Positions 33,428-42,814 of a stretch of DNA of 64,000 nt are shown one piece after another. The position numbers were made by a program, and so were the translations under genes. How positions within the stretch are numbered: the first letter of the stretch is position 1; each line of letters opens with the position of its first letter. Source of the DNA: Pseudofrankia coriaricola. GTDB lineage: Bacteria; Actinomycetota; Actinomycetes; Frankiales; Frankiaceae. The notes under the pieces were generated by a model, which had not been told where the DNA came from, did not search any database, and saw only the letters and a program-made list of their open reading frames with translations. Location of the stretch: contig NZ_MBLO01000259.1 in assembly GCF_001854805.1 (NCBI RefSeq), positions 62,001 through 126,000 of the forward strand. Reading direction: 5' to 3'.

Positions 33428-33543
33428 ACAGCGGCGGGCGGCGACCCACGCTCGCCGGTCGAGCGCCCGCTCTGGAGACCGGTCGGGTTCCACCGCGGCC
33501 CGGCGGCTTGGAGATGACCGGGGATCGCCGAGAGAATCGAGAC

Positions 33544-33921
33544 ATGGCCGACGATCGGGACCCTCTGACGGAGCTGCGCCAGATCTGCCGCGCGTTGCCG
33601 GAGGTGACCGAACGGCCGAGCCACAGTTCGCCGACCTGGTTCATCGGCGACAAGAAGACGTTCGTCAGCTTTGTCGGCGAGCACCACGGCAAGCGCCTGG
33701 CCTTCTGGTGCGCCGCCCCGCCCGGCGCCGCCGCCGAGCTGATCAGCGAGGATCCGGACCGGTTCTTCCGCCCGCCCTACGTCGGCCACCGGGGCTGGCT
33801 TGGCGTCTACGTCGACACCCCGGTCGACTGGGACGAGATGGCCGAAATCATCCTCGACGCCTACCGGACCGTCGCTCCCAAGCGTCTGCTCACCCAGCTG
33901 CCCGACCCGTCCACCGCCTAG
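33544..33921 (+). CDS. MmcQ/YjbR family protein
   Basis: A small protein of the MmcQ/YjbR family with a double-wing, CyaY-like fold, widespread in bacteria and usually annotated as DNA-binding without firm function. The motifs LRQICRALPEVTERPSHSSP, TWFIGDKKTFVSF and YVGHRGWLGVYVDTPVDWDE cover the 125 residues. The ATG at 33544 is chosen because the conserved sequence starts directly after it; upstream in-frame starts add an Arg-rich stretch. Eighteen bases separate it from the next GNAT gene, suggesting an operon. Confidence 0.9.
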   Translation: MADDRDPLTELRQICRALPEVTERPSHSSPTWFIGDKKTFVSFVGEHHGKRLAFWCAAPPGAAAELISEDPDRFFRPPYVGHRGWLGVYVDTPVDWDEMAEIILDAYRTVAPKRLLTQLPDPSTA

Positions 33922-33939
33922 GCACCCGGCCGGCGCGAC

Positions 33940-34452
33940 ATGCTCCAGACCGAACGGCTCTCGCTCCGCCCGCTGCGGGTCGACGACGTGGATGCCTACG
34001 TCAGCCTCCACGCCCACGAACAGGTGAGCCGTTTCCTCGGCCCGTACTCCCGGTCGCAGGCGCTGGACCGCCTGACGGCGATCGAACGGCAGTGGGCCGA
34101 GCGAGGCCACGGGCGCTGCGCCGTCGAACTCAGGTCGACCGGGGAGCTCATCGGCGTGTCCGGCCTGCAGCACTGGGAGTCGTTCGACGAGGTCGAGATC
34201 GGCTGGACCCTGCGGCCCGACCGCTGGGGCCACGGCTACGCGACCGAGGCGGCCGGCGCCTGGCTCGACTGGGGCTTCCGCAACCTGCCGGACCCCTACT
34301 TCACCGCGATGATCCGGCCGGCGAACGTCCGCTCCATCCGCGTCGCCGAACGCCTCGGCTTTCACCACCTGCGCGCCGACACCCTCTTCGACCGACCCAC
34401 GACCGTTTACGCCCTTCCCCGGCCGGAGCGCCGGAATGGCGAAGTGTCGTGA
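33940..34452 (+). CDS. GNAT acetyltransferase (RimJ/RimL-like)
   Basis: A 170-residue N-acetyltransferase of the ribosomal-protein-alanine-acetyltransferase-like class. It starts with LQTERLSLRPLRVDDVDAYV, continues with VEIGWTLRPDRWGHGYATEA as the acetyl-CoA binding loop, and ends with NVRSIRVAERLGFH. These are the standard RimJ/RimL features, but the real substrate cannot be read from sequence. The ATG at 33940 follows the preceding stop by 18 bases. It is probably co-transcribed with the YjbR gene. Confidence 0.92.
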   Translation: MLQTERLSLRPLRVDDVDAYVSLHAHEQVSRFLGPYSRSQALDRLTAIERQWAERGHGRCAVELRSTGELIGVSGLQHWESFDEVEIGWTLRPDRWGHGYATEAAGAWLDWGFRNLPDPYFTAMIRPANVRSIRVAERLGFHHLRADTLFDRPTTVYALPRPERRNGEVS

Positions 34453-34671
34453 CCGTCGCGCGACCCGACCTCTCGCGGGCCTCGTAGCCGCCGGTGAGAT
34501 CGCGGGCCCGGCCGGCGAGGCGCCCGGAGCCGCGGGCAGCGGGTCCTCGAACGCGGCGACCGTCCTGCTGCTGGTGCTAGGCCCAGGGACTCGGCGGCAG
34601 ATCTCGGCCGGGTAGCGGCGCGGCACCGCTGTTCGCCGTGACGGAGTCGCGACGCGGGAGGCCGGAAAAGA

Positions 34672-35103
34672 TCAGGGGTGGTCTCGCGCGGGGCGGCTGG
34701 CGGGGCCGGGCTGGTTGGTGGCGCAGCGGGGGCAGACGACGGTGGCGGCGGCGGCCGGGACGGCGAAGCGGTGAGTGCAGGCGCCGAGCCAGCGGCGGGT
34801 GAGCCAGCGGTCAGGGACGAACCGGCCTACCGGCCAGGGGCGTGGTCCACGGGTAGCGCAGGTCAGCTCGGTGTCGAGCGGCGGTTCGTCATCGACCACG
34901 CGCGGGTGTACCGAGGCGCAGATGCCGCAGACCACCTCGGGCGGCGACGCGATGAAGGTGGGGTCCTGGGAGGTCGCCGAGAAGATCTGGACCTCGGCGT
35001 GATGCGGGGTCGGGCCTCCGCAGGCGTCACACTGGATGTACCGGACCGTCATCGATCCGTCGCCACGGGTATCCCGCACGAGGGCGACCAGCGCGGACAG
35101 CAT
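34672..35103 (-). CDS. Hypothetical Cys-rich protein with CxxC motifs
   Basis: No family was recognised. The product is hydrophilic, with Cys pairs in YIQCDACGGPTPHH, VVCGICASVHP and VVCPRCATNQPG, so it probably binds zinc, perhaps as a zinc-ribbon-like protein. The best-supported part starts at MTVRYIQCD (35052); the ATG at 35103 adds LSALVALVRDTRGDGS, and the frame stays open to 35385. Neither start has a strong ribosome binding site, so the N-terminus is unsettled. No membrane segment or signal peptide is seen. Confidence 0.6.
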   Translation of the reverse strand: MLSALVALVRDTRGDGSMTVRYIQCDACGGPTPHHAEVQIFSATSQDPTFIASPPEVVCGICASVHPRVVDDEPPLDTELTCATRGPRPWPVGRFVPDRWLTRRWLGACTHRFAVPAAAATVVCPRCATNQPGPASRPARDHP

Positions 35104-35405
35104 GCCGCGCCCGGCCGGATCGACGCGCGCCGGGTCCTGGTCGTCACTGTGTCTGGGCCCCACACTGTCCATGGTCGCCGACCCGAGGCCTCCCGGTCGC
35201 ACCGCCCGGCGGAACGGGCGGCGAACTCCGCCGGTCCCAACGGCGGTTGGGCGGGGAAACCTCGCCACGTGGCCATCGGGACCGCCGCGAGCCCAACCGG
35301 CGACCGGGACGACGGCAACATCCTCGGTCGCGCGGGGCGGGCACGGACCGGCGGCAAGCTGGGTAGTGAGGCAGTTGCTCGCCACCCACCAGGAGACCGG
35401 GATCG
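35104..35405. other. Intergenic region before the Cys-rich gene
   Basis: About 300 bases. The open frame of the Cys-rich gene runs through most of it, but its translation is low-complexity and lacks homology. No motif or hairpin was noticed. Confidence 0.4.
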
Positions 35406-36263
35406 TCAGCCGGCGGGAAGGGCCTGCCGGCAGACAGCGATCAGTCCGCTCGCGAGGAAGGGTGCGAACCGCCGGGCGGCGCGTTCAGCCGCGAGCGCGA
35501 GCCGCGCCCCACCTCGCGCCTCGTACTCGGAGGACTCGTACGGGTGAAAGGAGACGACCCGCCAGGAATGTCTTTCCAGCACATTGACGAAGGTGTACCA
35601 AGAATAGCGGGAAACGTCGCCCGGATGCGCCAGTTCGCGGCCGGTCAGCGTGGCGGCGACGTTCATCAGCCGGAATGCGTTCGTGGTGGTGACAATCATC
35701 GTCCCGGCTGGCGCGGTGAGGGCGCGCAGGCCGTCGAGGAACACGCCGACATCGTCGACACGCTCGATCACCTCGCCGACGACGAGGAGTTCGGCCGGAC
35801 GGATCGCCGCCCGGGCGATGTCGGCCGGGTCGCCGCAGTCGACCAGATGGGCCTCGTAGCCAGCTGCCCTCGCCTCGGCGACGCCGTCCGCGTCGATGTC
35901 GACACCGACCAGGCCGCGCGCGACGGTGGCCAGCCGGGCATGCAGCCAGCGGCCATCACGGCGCGCCACGCCGCGCATGCCGGCGTCGGCGAACCCGACG
36001 TGTGTCACCGCCCTCCCGGCCGCCGCGCCGAGCAGGAACTCGTCGCGGTCCACCACGCGCACCCGCGGCAGTCGATGTGTCCTGACGAGCGCCCGATCGC
36101 CCACGCGTCCGCCCCGCGGCTGCGCCGGGACCCACGTGGCCGCCCCGGGGACACCCGTGGCGGAGGCCTGCCCGGCCACCGTCCGGGCATCCCGCGACCC
36201 CGGCGCCACGGGCCGGTCCCCTGCATTCGGATTTCTTCCGGGAATTGTCGTCGCATCGTCCAT
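35406..36263 (-). CDS. Class I SAM-dependent methyltransferase
   Basis: A probable methyltransferase. About residues 75-225 form a Rossmann-like fold: VTHVGFADAGM, LVGVDIDADGVAEARAAGYE as the SAM acidic loop, AELLVVGEVIERVDDVGVFL, and GTMIVTTTNAFRLMN. The pattern resembles Methyltransf_11/23-type enzymes acting on small molecules or sugars. The N-terminal ~60 residues are Arg/Pro/Ala-rich and variable. The start is placed at the ATG at 36263 (MDDATTIPGR); another at 36278 is also possible. It lies 122 bases after the DUF4232 gene stop on the same strand. Near the EPS locus, it might methylate a sugar, but nothing proves this. Confidence 0.85.
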   Translation of the reverse strand: MDDATTIPGRNPNAGDRPVAPGSRDARTVAGQASATGVPGAATWVPAQPRGGRVGDRALVRTHRLPRVRVVDRDEFLLGAAAGRAVTHVGFADAGMRGVARRDGRWLHARLATVARGLVGVDIDADGVAEARAAGYEAHLVDCGDPADIARAAIRPAELLVVGEVIERVDDVGVFLDGLRALTAPAGTMIVTTTNAFRLMNVAATLTGRELAHPGDVSRYSWYTFVNVLERHSWRVVSFHPYESSEYEARGGARLALAAERAARRFAPFLASGLIAVCRQALPAG

Positions 36264-36385
36264 CACGACTCCCTCCACCCGCCGTCACCGCACTCCCTGG
36301 ATTTACCAGGAATCCAGCGGAGGGCGTCGCCTGGGAGAAGTCCCGCGTTTCGCCGGTCCGCCGCTGTCGGTCTGCTGGCGCCGCG

Positions 36386-37123
36386 TCAGGCGCTCAGGGG
36401 GCCGATCAGGAGTTGGCGGACGTCGGTGGAGACGCACGCTGTTACGCCGCCGGACAGTTCGACCGACACGGTGCCTGTTCCGCCGGGAGGTGTCACACCC
36501 AGGGCGGACGCCTCCCTGGTCACGTCCGAGGTGAGGCAGCCCTGCTGGACGCCCGGCTGGGTGATGCGCAGCACGGCCGTCGCCGTGCCACCCGGTGCCA
36601 GCAGCGCCGGCCCTGGCACGGGCCTGGAGTCGTCGTGGTCCGCCGGCGCGCCGAACTCGGCCCCGCGGGCGTCGACGAACCGGACGTCGGGGAAGCCGTT
36701 CAGCTTGCAGGTAGCCGGGCCCGCGTTGGTGAGCACCAGCTTTCCGTACACCTGCCCGGCCGCGCCCTCGATGTCGTCGAGCTTGCCGGTCAGGGCGCCT
36801 GCCGCGCAGACGGGCGCGGCCGCCACCTCCTTGGGCGCGGCACTGGATCCGGCCGCGGCCGCCGCCACGCCGGAACCGCCAATGCCGCCCCCCCGGCCGG
36901 ACGCCGAGGGGGCGACGGATTGCGCGGGCCCTCGCGAACCCGCTCCCGACGAGCCCGCGGCCACGGTCGCGGGACCGCCGCCGGCCACCGTCGAGCCACA
37001 CCCGGACCCGGCCAAGACCAGCCCGAACGCGACCGCGGCCACCGCGGCGGCCTTCGCCCTTCCGGCGCGGGGCGCCCCGGCATGCCACCGGCACGCCGGC
37101 GCCCTGACCCGATCCGTCCGCAT
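36386..37123 (-). CDS. DUF4232 domain-containing probable lipoprotein
   Basis: A likely exported protein of the DUF4232 family (actinobacterial, unknown function). The N-terminus has a basic stretch and the hydrophobic core KAAAVAAVAFGLVLAGSGC, ending in a lipobox-like LAGSGC; the residue at -3 is Gly rather than Leu, so lipid attachment is probable but not certain. A low-complexity Ala/Gly/Ser linker follows. The last ~150 residues are the DUF4232 beta-sandwich with LVLTNAGPATCKLNGFPDVRF, GTATAVLRITQPGVQQGCL and VTACVSTDVRQL. The ATG at 37123 has AAGGAG eight bases upstream. It sits in a minus-strand series with the PP2C gene. Confidence 0.88.
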   Translation of the reverse strand: MRTDRVRAPACRWHAGAPRAGRAKAAAVAAVAFGLVLAGSGCGSTVAGGGPATVAAGSSGAGSRGPAQSVAPSASGRGGGIGGSGVAAAAAGSSAAPKEVAAAPVCAAGALTGKLDDIEGAAGQVYGKLVLTNAGPATCKLNGFPDVRFVDARGAEFGAPADHDDSRPVPGPALLAPGGTATAVLRITQPGVQQGCLTSDVTREASALGVTPPGGTGTVSVELSGGVTACVSTDVRQLLIGPLSA

Positions 37124-37318
37124 CGCGGGCTCCTTGGTCTGGCAGGCGGCAGCCTCGCGACATGCTGCTGACGCACCGCATTCAAATGCTGACGGAAACG
37201 ACCGTAGCCAGCGATCGGCGACCGGGAAAGCTCCACGCACCGTAAAACGCGTGTCGCGCCAAGTTCCGAGTTCCCACGGTTGCGATCACGGCCCTGATCG
37301 AGACAGCGGAACGCCGCG

Positions 37319-38182
37319 TCAGCGGCGCAGGCGGGCTCGCCATGACGGCGCCGCGGCGGGCAGCAGCACGGCCGTGGTGATGTTGTCCCCGGCGCCGGCG
37401 GTCCCGGCCCGGCCGACGAGGGCGCGAGCGACCGCGGGCGCGTCGGGAGCGGACCGCCCGTCGCCGCGCAGAACGGCCCCCACCGCTTCGGGGAAAGCGC
37501 GGCCCAGGTAGTCGGGCACGCCGTCGGAGACGATCAGAACGACGTCTCCGGGACGGCGGCGGCGGCGCTCGACGGACCGGCCCTCGTCCTGGCTCCCTCG
37601 GGTACCCGGGCCGAGGAACTCGGACGGCGTGCTGATCACCCGTGGGCGGCCTCGACGCACCAGCGCCGTCAGTGTGTCGCCGTAGCCGATCGAGAAGATC
37701 GACTCGTCGACGGCGAGCACGAGACCCAGCGCGGTGCGCGCCGGCTCGGCGACGTCCGAAACGCCGTCTACGGCGGCCGCGGCGAGCGCGCGCACGAGTC
37801 GGGCGCCGCCGCGGCAACCGGCCCCTTCCACGGGAGCGGCGAGTAGGTTGGCCGCCGCGACGGCCAGCGCGCGCAGGGCCGCGGTCGCGGCGGCCGAACC
37901 GCCGTGGCCGTCCGCCACCGCGAGCAGCAGCCCACCGGGGCCGGCCGCCAGCATGACGCCGTCCTCGTTGGGCTCGACGGACGGCACCGCCTTCGGCAGC
38001 CAGCCGGCCGACAGCGCCGCGCCGAGTGCGGCCGGGTCGCCCCGACGGTTATCGGTGCCGTCGACGCACGCGGACATGCCGGCGATGACCGTCTCGCGCA
38101 GGGTCGGATGGTCCGGGCCCAGCAACAGCACCGAACGGACCGTCGACGCCGGGCACGGGGGGCGGGCCGCCACGTCGGTCAC
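37319..38182 (-). CDS. PP2C-type serine/threonine protein phosphatase
   Basis: A metal-dependent protein phosphatase. The PP2C motifs are VEPNEDGVMLA, LLAVADGHGGSAAATAAL, VLIVSDGVPDYLG and GAGDNITTAVLLP, holding the metal-binding Asp residues. The length of 287 covers only the catalytic domain, with no signal peptide or membrane segment. The ATG at 38182 lies 33 bases after the stop of the RmlD-like gene on the same strand, so it may be transcribed with the EPS genes. A link to the BY-kinase is not implied, since PP2C enzymes act on Ser/Thr. Confidence 0.92.
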   Translation of the reverse strand: MTDVAARPPCPASTVRSVLLLGPDHPTLRETVIAGMSACVDGTDNRRGDPAALGAALSAGWLPKAVPSVEPNEDGVMLAAGPGGLLLAVADGHGGSAAATAALRALAVAAANLLAAPVEGAGCRGGARLVRALAAAAVDGVSDVAEPARTALGLVLAVDESIFSIGYGDTLTALVRRGRPRVISTPSEFLGPGTRGSQDEGRSVERRRRRPGDVVLIVSDGVPDYLGRAFPEAVGAVLRGDGRSAPDAPAVARALVGRAGTAGAGDNITTAVLLPAAAPSWRARLRR

Positions 38183-38215
38183 GTGCTCAGGGCCGGCACG
38201 GCCGTCGTGGCATCC

Positions 38216-39265
38216 TCAGTCATCACGGTCCGCGTCGTTTCGCGCCATGATCTGTTCGACGAGTTCGTCGAGCATCGCGTCCCAGCCGGGGGCGGTGTAG
38301 CCGGTCGCGTCGGCGAACCGGTCGGCCACCAGGCCGTGGTCGCGGGCCGGGCCGTCGACGGCCACTACCTCGGCTACCGCCCGCCCGGCCCGGCGCAGCC
38401 GGTCGGCCAGGCGGACAAGCAGGTCGTACTCCGTGATTGCCTCGGAGGTGGCGACATGCCACAGCCCCGCCAGGTCCTCGTGCTTGACGAGCACCCGGTC
38501 AACGAGCCGGGAGAGCTCCACCGTCGTCAGTCCGGTGCAGGTCGCCCGACGGTTGCCGGGCACCCGGCCGCGCTGGCTGAGGAACCACTCAACCAGACCG
38601 TTGGACCGCCCAGCTGGCTCCAGCCCGATGATCGAAGTCCGCAGCGTCACGGCCGGCGCCTCACGTACCTCTCCGAGCAGCTTGGACATGCCATGGACGT
38701 CAACCGGGTCCGGCTGATCATCCTCGGTGTACCGGCCGCGCCGGCCGGAGAACACGCAGGCGGTGCTGATGTGAACAAGCCGGACGGCGGCGACCCGGCA
38801 CAGCCGAGCAAGCCGGTGCGGGAACACCGTGTTGACCTCGACGGCAGGCAGCGCCAGCTGCCCCTCCGGACGCTGCTGGACCAGACCGATGGCGTTGACC
38901 ACCGCGTCCGGCCGGAACCGCTCGAGCAGCGCGGCCACGTCATCATGACATCGGGCATCGATCCCGCCGAAGACCCGCTCGGGCGGCGGCCCGGCGCCAG
39001 CCGCCAGCCATCCGCCGGCGGCGGCGCGGACACCACCGGCTCGATCTCCCGGGGTATCCGCGACCGCCCGGGCACCGACGCCAGTTTGGAACGTCGCCGC
39101 GGTCGCGCGACCGCGGACGATATCCGCTGGGGTGTCCGACACATCGTGAGGCTGTGCCGTCATCGCGGGGCCGTGGACAGTAACGGCGACGTGGTGCTGG
39201 GCGGCGAGCGTGCCGGCGAGCTCGTGCCCGAGCATCCCATCGCCGCCGAGAACGAGGACTCTCAT
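38216..39265 (-). CDS. RmlD-like NAD(P)-dependent reductase (SDR)
   Basis: An extended short-chain dehydrogenase related to dTDP-4-dehydrorhamnose reductase. The nucleotide-binding motif is MRVLVLGGDGMLGHELAGTL; ALPAVEVNTVFPHRLARLC, VRLVHISTACVFSGRRGRYT (active-site Ser/Thr region), and DVHGMSKLLGE follow. The last contains His where the catalytic Tyr of YxxxK is normally found, so activity may be altered or the protein may be non-catalytic. The gene's start overlaps the stop of the GT4 gene by four bases (ATGA, 39262-39265), showing translational coupling. It probably modifies a sugar nucleotide for exopolysaccharide. Confidence 0.87.
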   Translation of the reverse strand: MRVLVLGGDGMLGHELAGTLAAQHHVAVTVHGPAMTAQPHDVSDTPADIVRGRATAATFQTGVGARAVADTPGDRAGGVRAAAGGWLAAGAGPPPERVFGGIDARCHDDVAALLERFRPDAVVNAIGLVQQRPEGQLALPAVEVNTVFPHRLARLCRVAAVRLVHISTACVFSGRRGRYTEDDQPDPVDVHGMSKLLGEVREAPAVTLRTSIIGLEPAGRSNGLVEWFLSQRGRVPGNRRATCTGLTTVELSRLVDRVLVKHEDLAGLWHVATSEAITEYDLLVRLADRLRRAGRAVAEVVAVDGPARDHGLVADRFADATGYTAPGWDAMLDELVEQIMARNDADRDD

Positions 39266-40662
39266 CCTCTCCTCCCCGGCATGGCGCCCGCGGCCGGCCG
39301 GCCTGGCCGCGCCTGCCCGGCCGGCTGATCCTCAGCCGATACCGCCCGAGGCCGGCGGTCCAGGTCGACGCGCGCCGCGGGCGCCCGCGGCCCCGCGGCC
39401 CTGGCCGCCGGCCTACCGGCCGGCACCCGCTCCGGCGCGGCTGACAGACCCGCGGCGGCGCGCAGATGCCGCTCGACCCGGTCGAGCAAGGCGGCCCGCT
39501 CGTAATGGGTCACGTAGTACTGCCGGGCGGCGACACCCATCGCCGCCCGTTCGGCCGGCCCGAGCGCCGCCACCTTCGCGATCGCGTCGGCGAGTGCCGC
39601 CGGGTCCTCGGCCGGCACCGCGATCCCGCCAGCCGCGGCGACCACCCGGGCCGTCGCGCCGGCGGCCGATGACACCATCGGCCGGCCGCAGGCGAGGAAC
39701 GAATGCACCCGGCTCGGAACCGTCAACGCCCACACGGGATCGCGGCGCAGTGTCGTGACCAGCACGTCCGCGTGCGCCAGCAGTTCCGGCATCCGCTCGG
39801 GCGGGGCACACCCCAGCAAGTGGACCCGGTCGCTGAGGCCTCTTCGGCGCACCTCACCCGCCAGCCACTCAGCGCGCGATCCGTCGCCGATCACCACCCA
39901 GTGCACCTGCGCGCCGTGGGAATCCGCACGCAGCCGCTCGGCCGCCGCGACCAGCGTCTCCAGCGCCTGGGCGACGCCGAGGTTGGCGGCGAACATCGCG
40001 ACGAACCCGTCGGGGATACCCGCCGCGCGGCGGACCTCCGCGTCCGCCGGAACGGGGCGGTAATGCTTCTCCGCCCAGTTCGGCAAGTAGTCGAGCCGGT
40101 CGGCCGGGACGGCGGCCTCCCGCAGCAGCGGCAGGAAGTCCTCGGACCGTCCGAGCACCCGGGCGCAGCGCCGGTAACCGGCGCGAACCAGCCAGTCGAG
40201 CAGCGTGAGCACCCGTTCGGAGCGGACCGCGCCGGTCGCGTGCATGGTGTGCGGCCACAGGTCCTGCAGCCACACCACCACCGGAGTGCCCCGGACACGT
40301 CGCAGCAGCAGCGCCGGTACCAGCGTCGCCACCGGCGAGATCTGGTAGACGAGCACCACGTCGGACGGTGGCAGCCGGGGCACGCCGAGCACACTGGCGC
40401 TGGCCGCGAAGGAGAGGTGGTTCAATCCGAGTCGCCACCGCTCGCCACCACCGCGGGAGGCCCGCGGCACCCGCAGCACCTCGACGCCCTCGTGCCATTC
40501 CCTGGCCGGGCGCCGGCGGCTCGCGAACACGTCCCGGTGCGGGTAGCTCGGCTGCCCGGTCAGCACCGTCACCCGGTGGCCGCGCTCGCGCAGGCCCACA
40601 GCGAGATCGTTGACCCGAAACTGCTCGGGCCAGAAGTACTGACTGACGATCGTCACCCGCAT
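39262..40662 (-). CDS. Glycosyltransferase family 4 (WbuB-like)
   Basis: A GT-B-fold sugar transferase for exopolysaccharide repeat units, acting at the inner membrane face. The N-terminal domain begins with MRVTIVSQYFWPEQFRVNDL and VLTGQPSYPHRDVF; the C-terminal domain has FAANLGVAQALETLV, VIGDGSRAEWL, LLGCAPPERMPELLAHADVL and the sugar-nucleotide EAxG-like region near FLACGRPMVSSAAG. The ATG at 40662 is chosen since homology starts there; the open frame extends to 40914. A Pro/Ala-rich tail of ~50 residues follows. The stop overlaps the next gene's start (ATGA). The donor and acceptor are not known. Confidence 0.92.
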   Translation of the reverse strand: MRVTIVSQYFWPEQFRVNDLAVGLRERGHRVTVLTGQPSYPHRDVFASRRRPAREWHEGVEVLRVPRASRGGGERWRLGLNHLSFAASASVLGVPRLPPSDVVLVYQISPVATLVPALLLRRVRGTPVVVWLQDLWPHTMHATGAVRSERVLTLLDWLVRAGYRRCARVLGRSEDFLPLLREAAVPADRLDYLPNWAEKHYRPVPADAEVRRAAGIPDGFVAMFAANLGVAQALETLVAAAERLRADSHGAQVHWVVIGDGSRAEWLAGEVRRRGLSDRVHLLGCAPPERMPELLAHADVLVTTLRRDPVWALTVPSRVHSFLACGRPMVSSAAGATARVVAAAGGIAVPAEDPAALADAIAKVAALGPAERAAMGVAARQYYVTHYERAALLDRVERHLRAAAGLSAAPERVPAGRPAARAAGPRAPAARVDLDRRPRAVSAEDQPAGQARPGRPAAGAMPGRRG

Positions 40663-40795
40663 CGGCTCGCGCTTCCTCGCGGCGCCGCGCGCGCTCCGGC
40701 CTCGCGGCCCGCGGGGACGGGCCGCCGCCCCGGACACGCTGGGCGGCCTGGACTTGCCCGGCCCGGCCGCGAGCGGCGCACGGCCGGGTCGGCCG

Positions 40796-42454
40796 TCATC
40801 GGTTGGCCTCGACCCGGCTGCCCTCATCGAGCCGCTGGCCGGGGATCCGGTGGCGGCCGGACGGCGCCGCCATGGCGGCGGGCCGGGTCGCGTGGCGCCC
40901 GTAGCCGTGGCCATAGCCGTAGCCGTAGCGCCGCCCGGACACGACCGACCTGTTGAAGACGTAGCCGAGCACCGGCGTGCCGATGAACTCCAGCCGGTGC
41001 TGGACGTCGGAGAGCACCCGCAGCGGCGTGCCGCGCCCGACCACCAGCACCACCCCGTCGGCCTGCGAGGCGATCGCGGCCGCGTCGCTGACCGCGAGCA
41101 GCGGCGGCGAGTCGACGATGACGACGTCGGCGTGCTCCCGCAGCCGGCCGACCGCGCGGCGGAACCGGCCGGTCCGAAAGAAGCTGGCCGGGTCGTCGAG
41201 CGCCGCCCCGGCCGAGACCACGTCGAGCGCCTCGGTGCCGTCGAGGTCGAGGTCGCGCACAGCGGCGCTTACCGGCAGGTCGCCCCCCAGGTCGGACAGG
41301 CCCGGCTCGTCGGCGACGTCGGCGAGCCTGGTCAGCCCGCGCATCCGCTCGTCGCCGTCGACGACCGCCACCTTGCGGTCGTCGCGGGCCATCGCGATCG
41401 CGAGGTTGAGCGCGGTCACCGTCTTGCCGTCGCCGGAGCGTGGGCTGGTCACCGCGACGACGCTGCCGCCGCCCCCGGCTGCGAGCGCGAACCCGATGCT
41501 CTCGACGAGGAAGTTGTAGGCCTCCCCGGCCGGGGAGGAAGGCTCGTACGCGGCGGGCAGCGCCCGGCCGTCAGCGGACACGGGGAACTCGGGGACCTCG
41601 CCGAGCAGCGGAACGCCGAGGACAGCCGCCGGGTCCTGCTTCTGGTCCGCCCTACGGCGGAACTCGTCGCGCCACCACACGACGCCGGCCGCCAGCAGCA
41701 GCCCGAGGAATGCGCCGACGGCGACCGAACGGAGTGGCCTGGGCTGCGACGGCGCGCTCGGTGGGTACGCCTGCTCGAACATCTGCACGCCGTCGCCGTA
41801 TGTCGCGGTATCCACCGCGATCTCGTCGGCCCGGCTCTGCACGGTCAGCAGCTGGGTGGCGGCGGCCTGGCGGGCAGCGGACAGACTCGGGTCGGCCGGG
41901 CCCTCACTCCCGTTCAGCTGCTCGTCCAGGTTGCTGATGCGATCGCGCAGGTTGGCGATCGTCTGGTCGAGCTCGTCGGTGGTGGACTTCGCGTTCGCCT
42001 GGGTCAGGTTCCGGACTGCCTCGCGGTAGGCCTGGCAGACGGCGTTGGCCACGGCGGAGGCGCCCTCGGCCGTCGAGTCGGTGGCGGTCACGCTGACCTG
42101 GTTGAGCTGGTCCGAGGGGGTTGCCTTCACCAGGCCACGCAGCTGATCGACGGTGAGCCGGTTGTGAAGGAGCGAACGGGTGATCGTCAGCACCTCGGTG
42201 GAAGTGAGGTAGCGCGCCTGCGTGCGGACGTACCGCTGCGGGTCGCTGGCGACACGGTTGTCGCTGAACACGCTGGTGGTGCGCGGGTCGTTGAGAAGCA
42301 TCGTCGCGCTACTCGAGTACAGCGTCGACTGGAGCGAGGCGAACAGGAACCCGACCGCGCCAAACAGGATGGTCACGGTGAGTAGCAGGTGCCACCGTCG
42401 CGCAAGCAAGGCGACCAGGCTCCGGCCATTGCGGACAGCGCTGTCCGTCTCCAC
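40796..42454 (-). CDS. Wzz/BY-kinase fusion: exopolysaccharide chain-length regulator and tyrosine autokinase
   Basis: A membrane protein that controls polymer length and export and autophosphorylates on tyrosine. The Wzz-type N-terminus has TM1 at about residues 24-42, a periplasm-facing helical region and TM2 at about 243-261. The cytosolic kinase domain carries Walker A (VTSPRSGDGKT, 337-345), Walker A' (VVDGD, 364-368) and Walker B (VIVDSPP, 445-451). The C-terminus has a Tyr cluster, GRRYGYGYGHGYGRH, the likely autophosphorylation site. This is the two-in-one architecture common in Gram-positive actinobacteria and in proteobacterial Wzc. The ATG at 42454 is in frame with the predicted membrane topology. 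An AT-rich palindrome lies about 65 bases upstream. Confidence 0.95.
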   Translation of the reverse strand: METDSAVRNGRSLVALLARRWHLLLTVTILFGAVGFLFASLQSTLYSSSATMLLNDPRTTSVFSDNRVASDPQRYVRTQARYLTSTEVLTITRSLLHNRLTVDQLRGLVKATPSDQLNQVSVTATDSTAEGASAVANAVCQAYREAVRNLTQANAKSTTDELDQTIANLRDRISNLDEQLNGSEGPADPSLSAARQAAATQLLTVQSRADEIAVDTATYGDGVQMFEQAYPPSAPSQPRPLRSVAVGAFLGLLLAAGVVWWRDEFRRRADQKQDPAAVLGVPLLGEVPEFPVSADGRALPAAYEPSSPAGEAYNFLVESIGFALAAGGGGSVVAVTSPRSGDGKTVTALNLAIAMARDDRKVAVVDGDERMRGLTRLADVADEPGLSDLGGDLPVSAAVRDLDLDGTEALDVVSAGAALDDPASFFRTGRFRRAVGRLREHADVVIVDSPPLLAVSDAAAIASQADGVVLVVGRGTPLRVLSDVQHRLEFIGTPVLGYVFNRSVVSGRRYGYGYGHGYGRHATRPAAMAAPSGRHRIPGQRLDEGSRVEANR

Positions 42455-42814
42455 AGGCTCGCTTCTCCTTCCCGCGGTGGTAGGTGCGACCGACGCCGGC
42501 CTTACCCGCCACTCCGATCGCTTTAAGCGATATGATGACTACCTAGAGTGACAATAGAGCCAACATCCCGAAGCCGGTGGAGGCGCGCCGTAGGGCGACT
42601 ACCACACGCGACGGATGACCGCATCCCGAGGGCCGGAACACCGACGGCAATGGGACATGACGTCGGGCGTTCGAGTCGCTACTTCGAGGAGTACTCAACG
42701 CTGGCGAGCGGCACGTGCGCTATCCGCGAACCCGTCAGCGGAGCGAGGTCGACGGAGGGTGAGGGCACCGCGGGCGGATGACCACCCGCTCGGCGTTTAC
42801 GCGGTCATCGGTCC
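42455..42814. other. Intergenic region between WecC-type and BY-kinase genes
   Basis: About 360 bases with no gene. It holds a near-perfect palindrome at 42517-42531 and AT-rich sequence around it (GATATGATGACTACCTAGAG), which is likely the BY-kinase promoter. The right part has nothing recognisable. Confidence 0.55.
42517..42531 (-). promoter_or_regulatory. 15-base palindrome, candidate BY-kinase operator
   Basis: ATCGCTT-T-AAGCGAT forms a palindrome with one central base. It lies about 65 bases upstream of the BY-kinase start, in an AT-rich island. It is a possible regulator-binding site. Confidence 0.5.
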
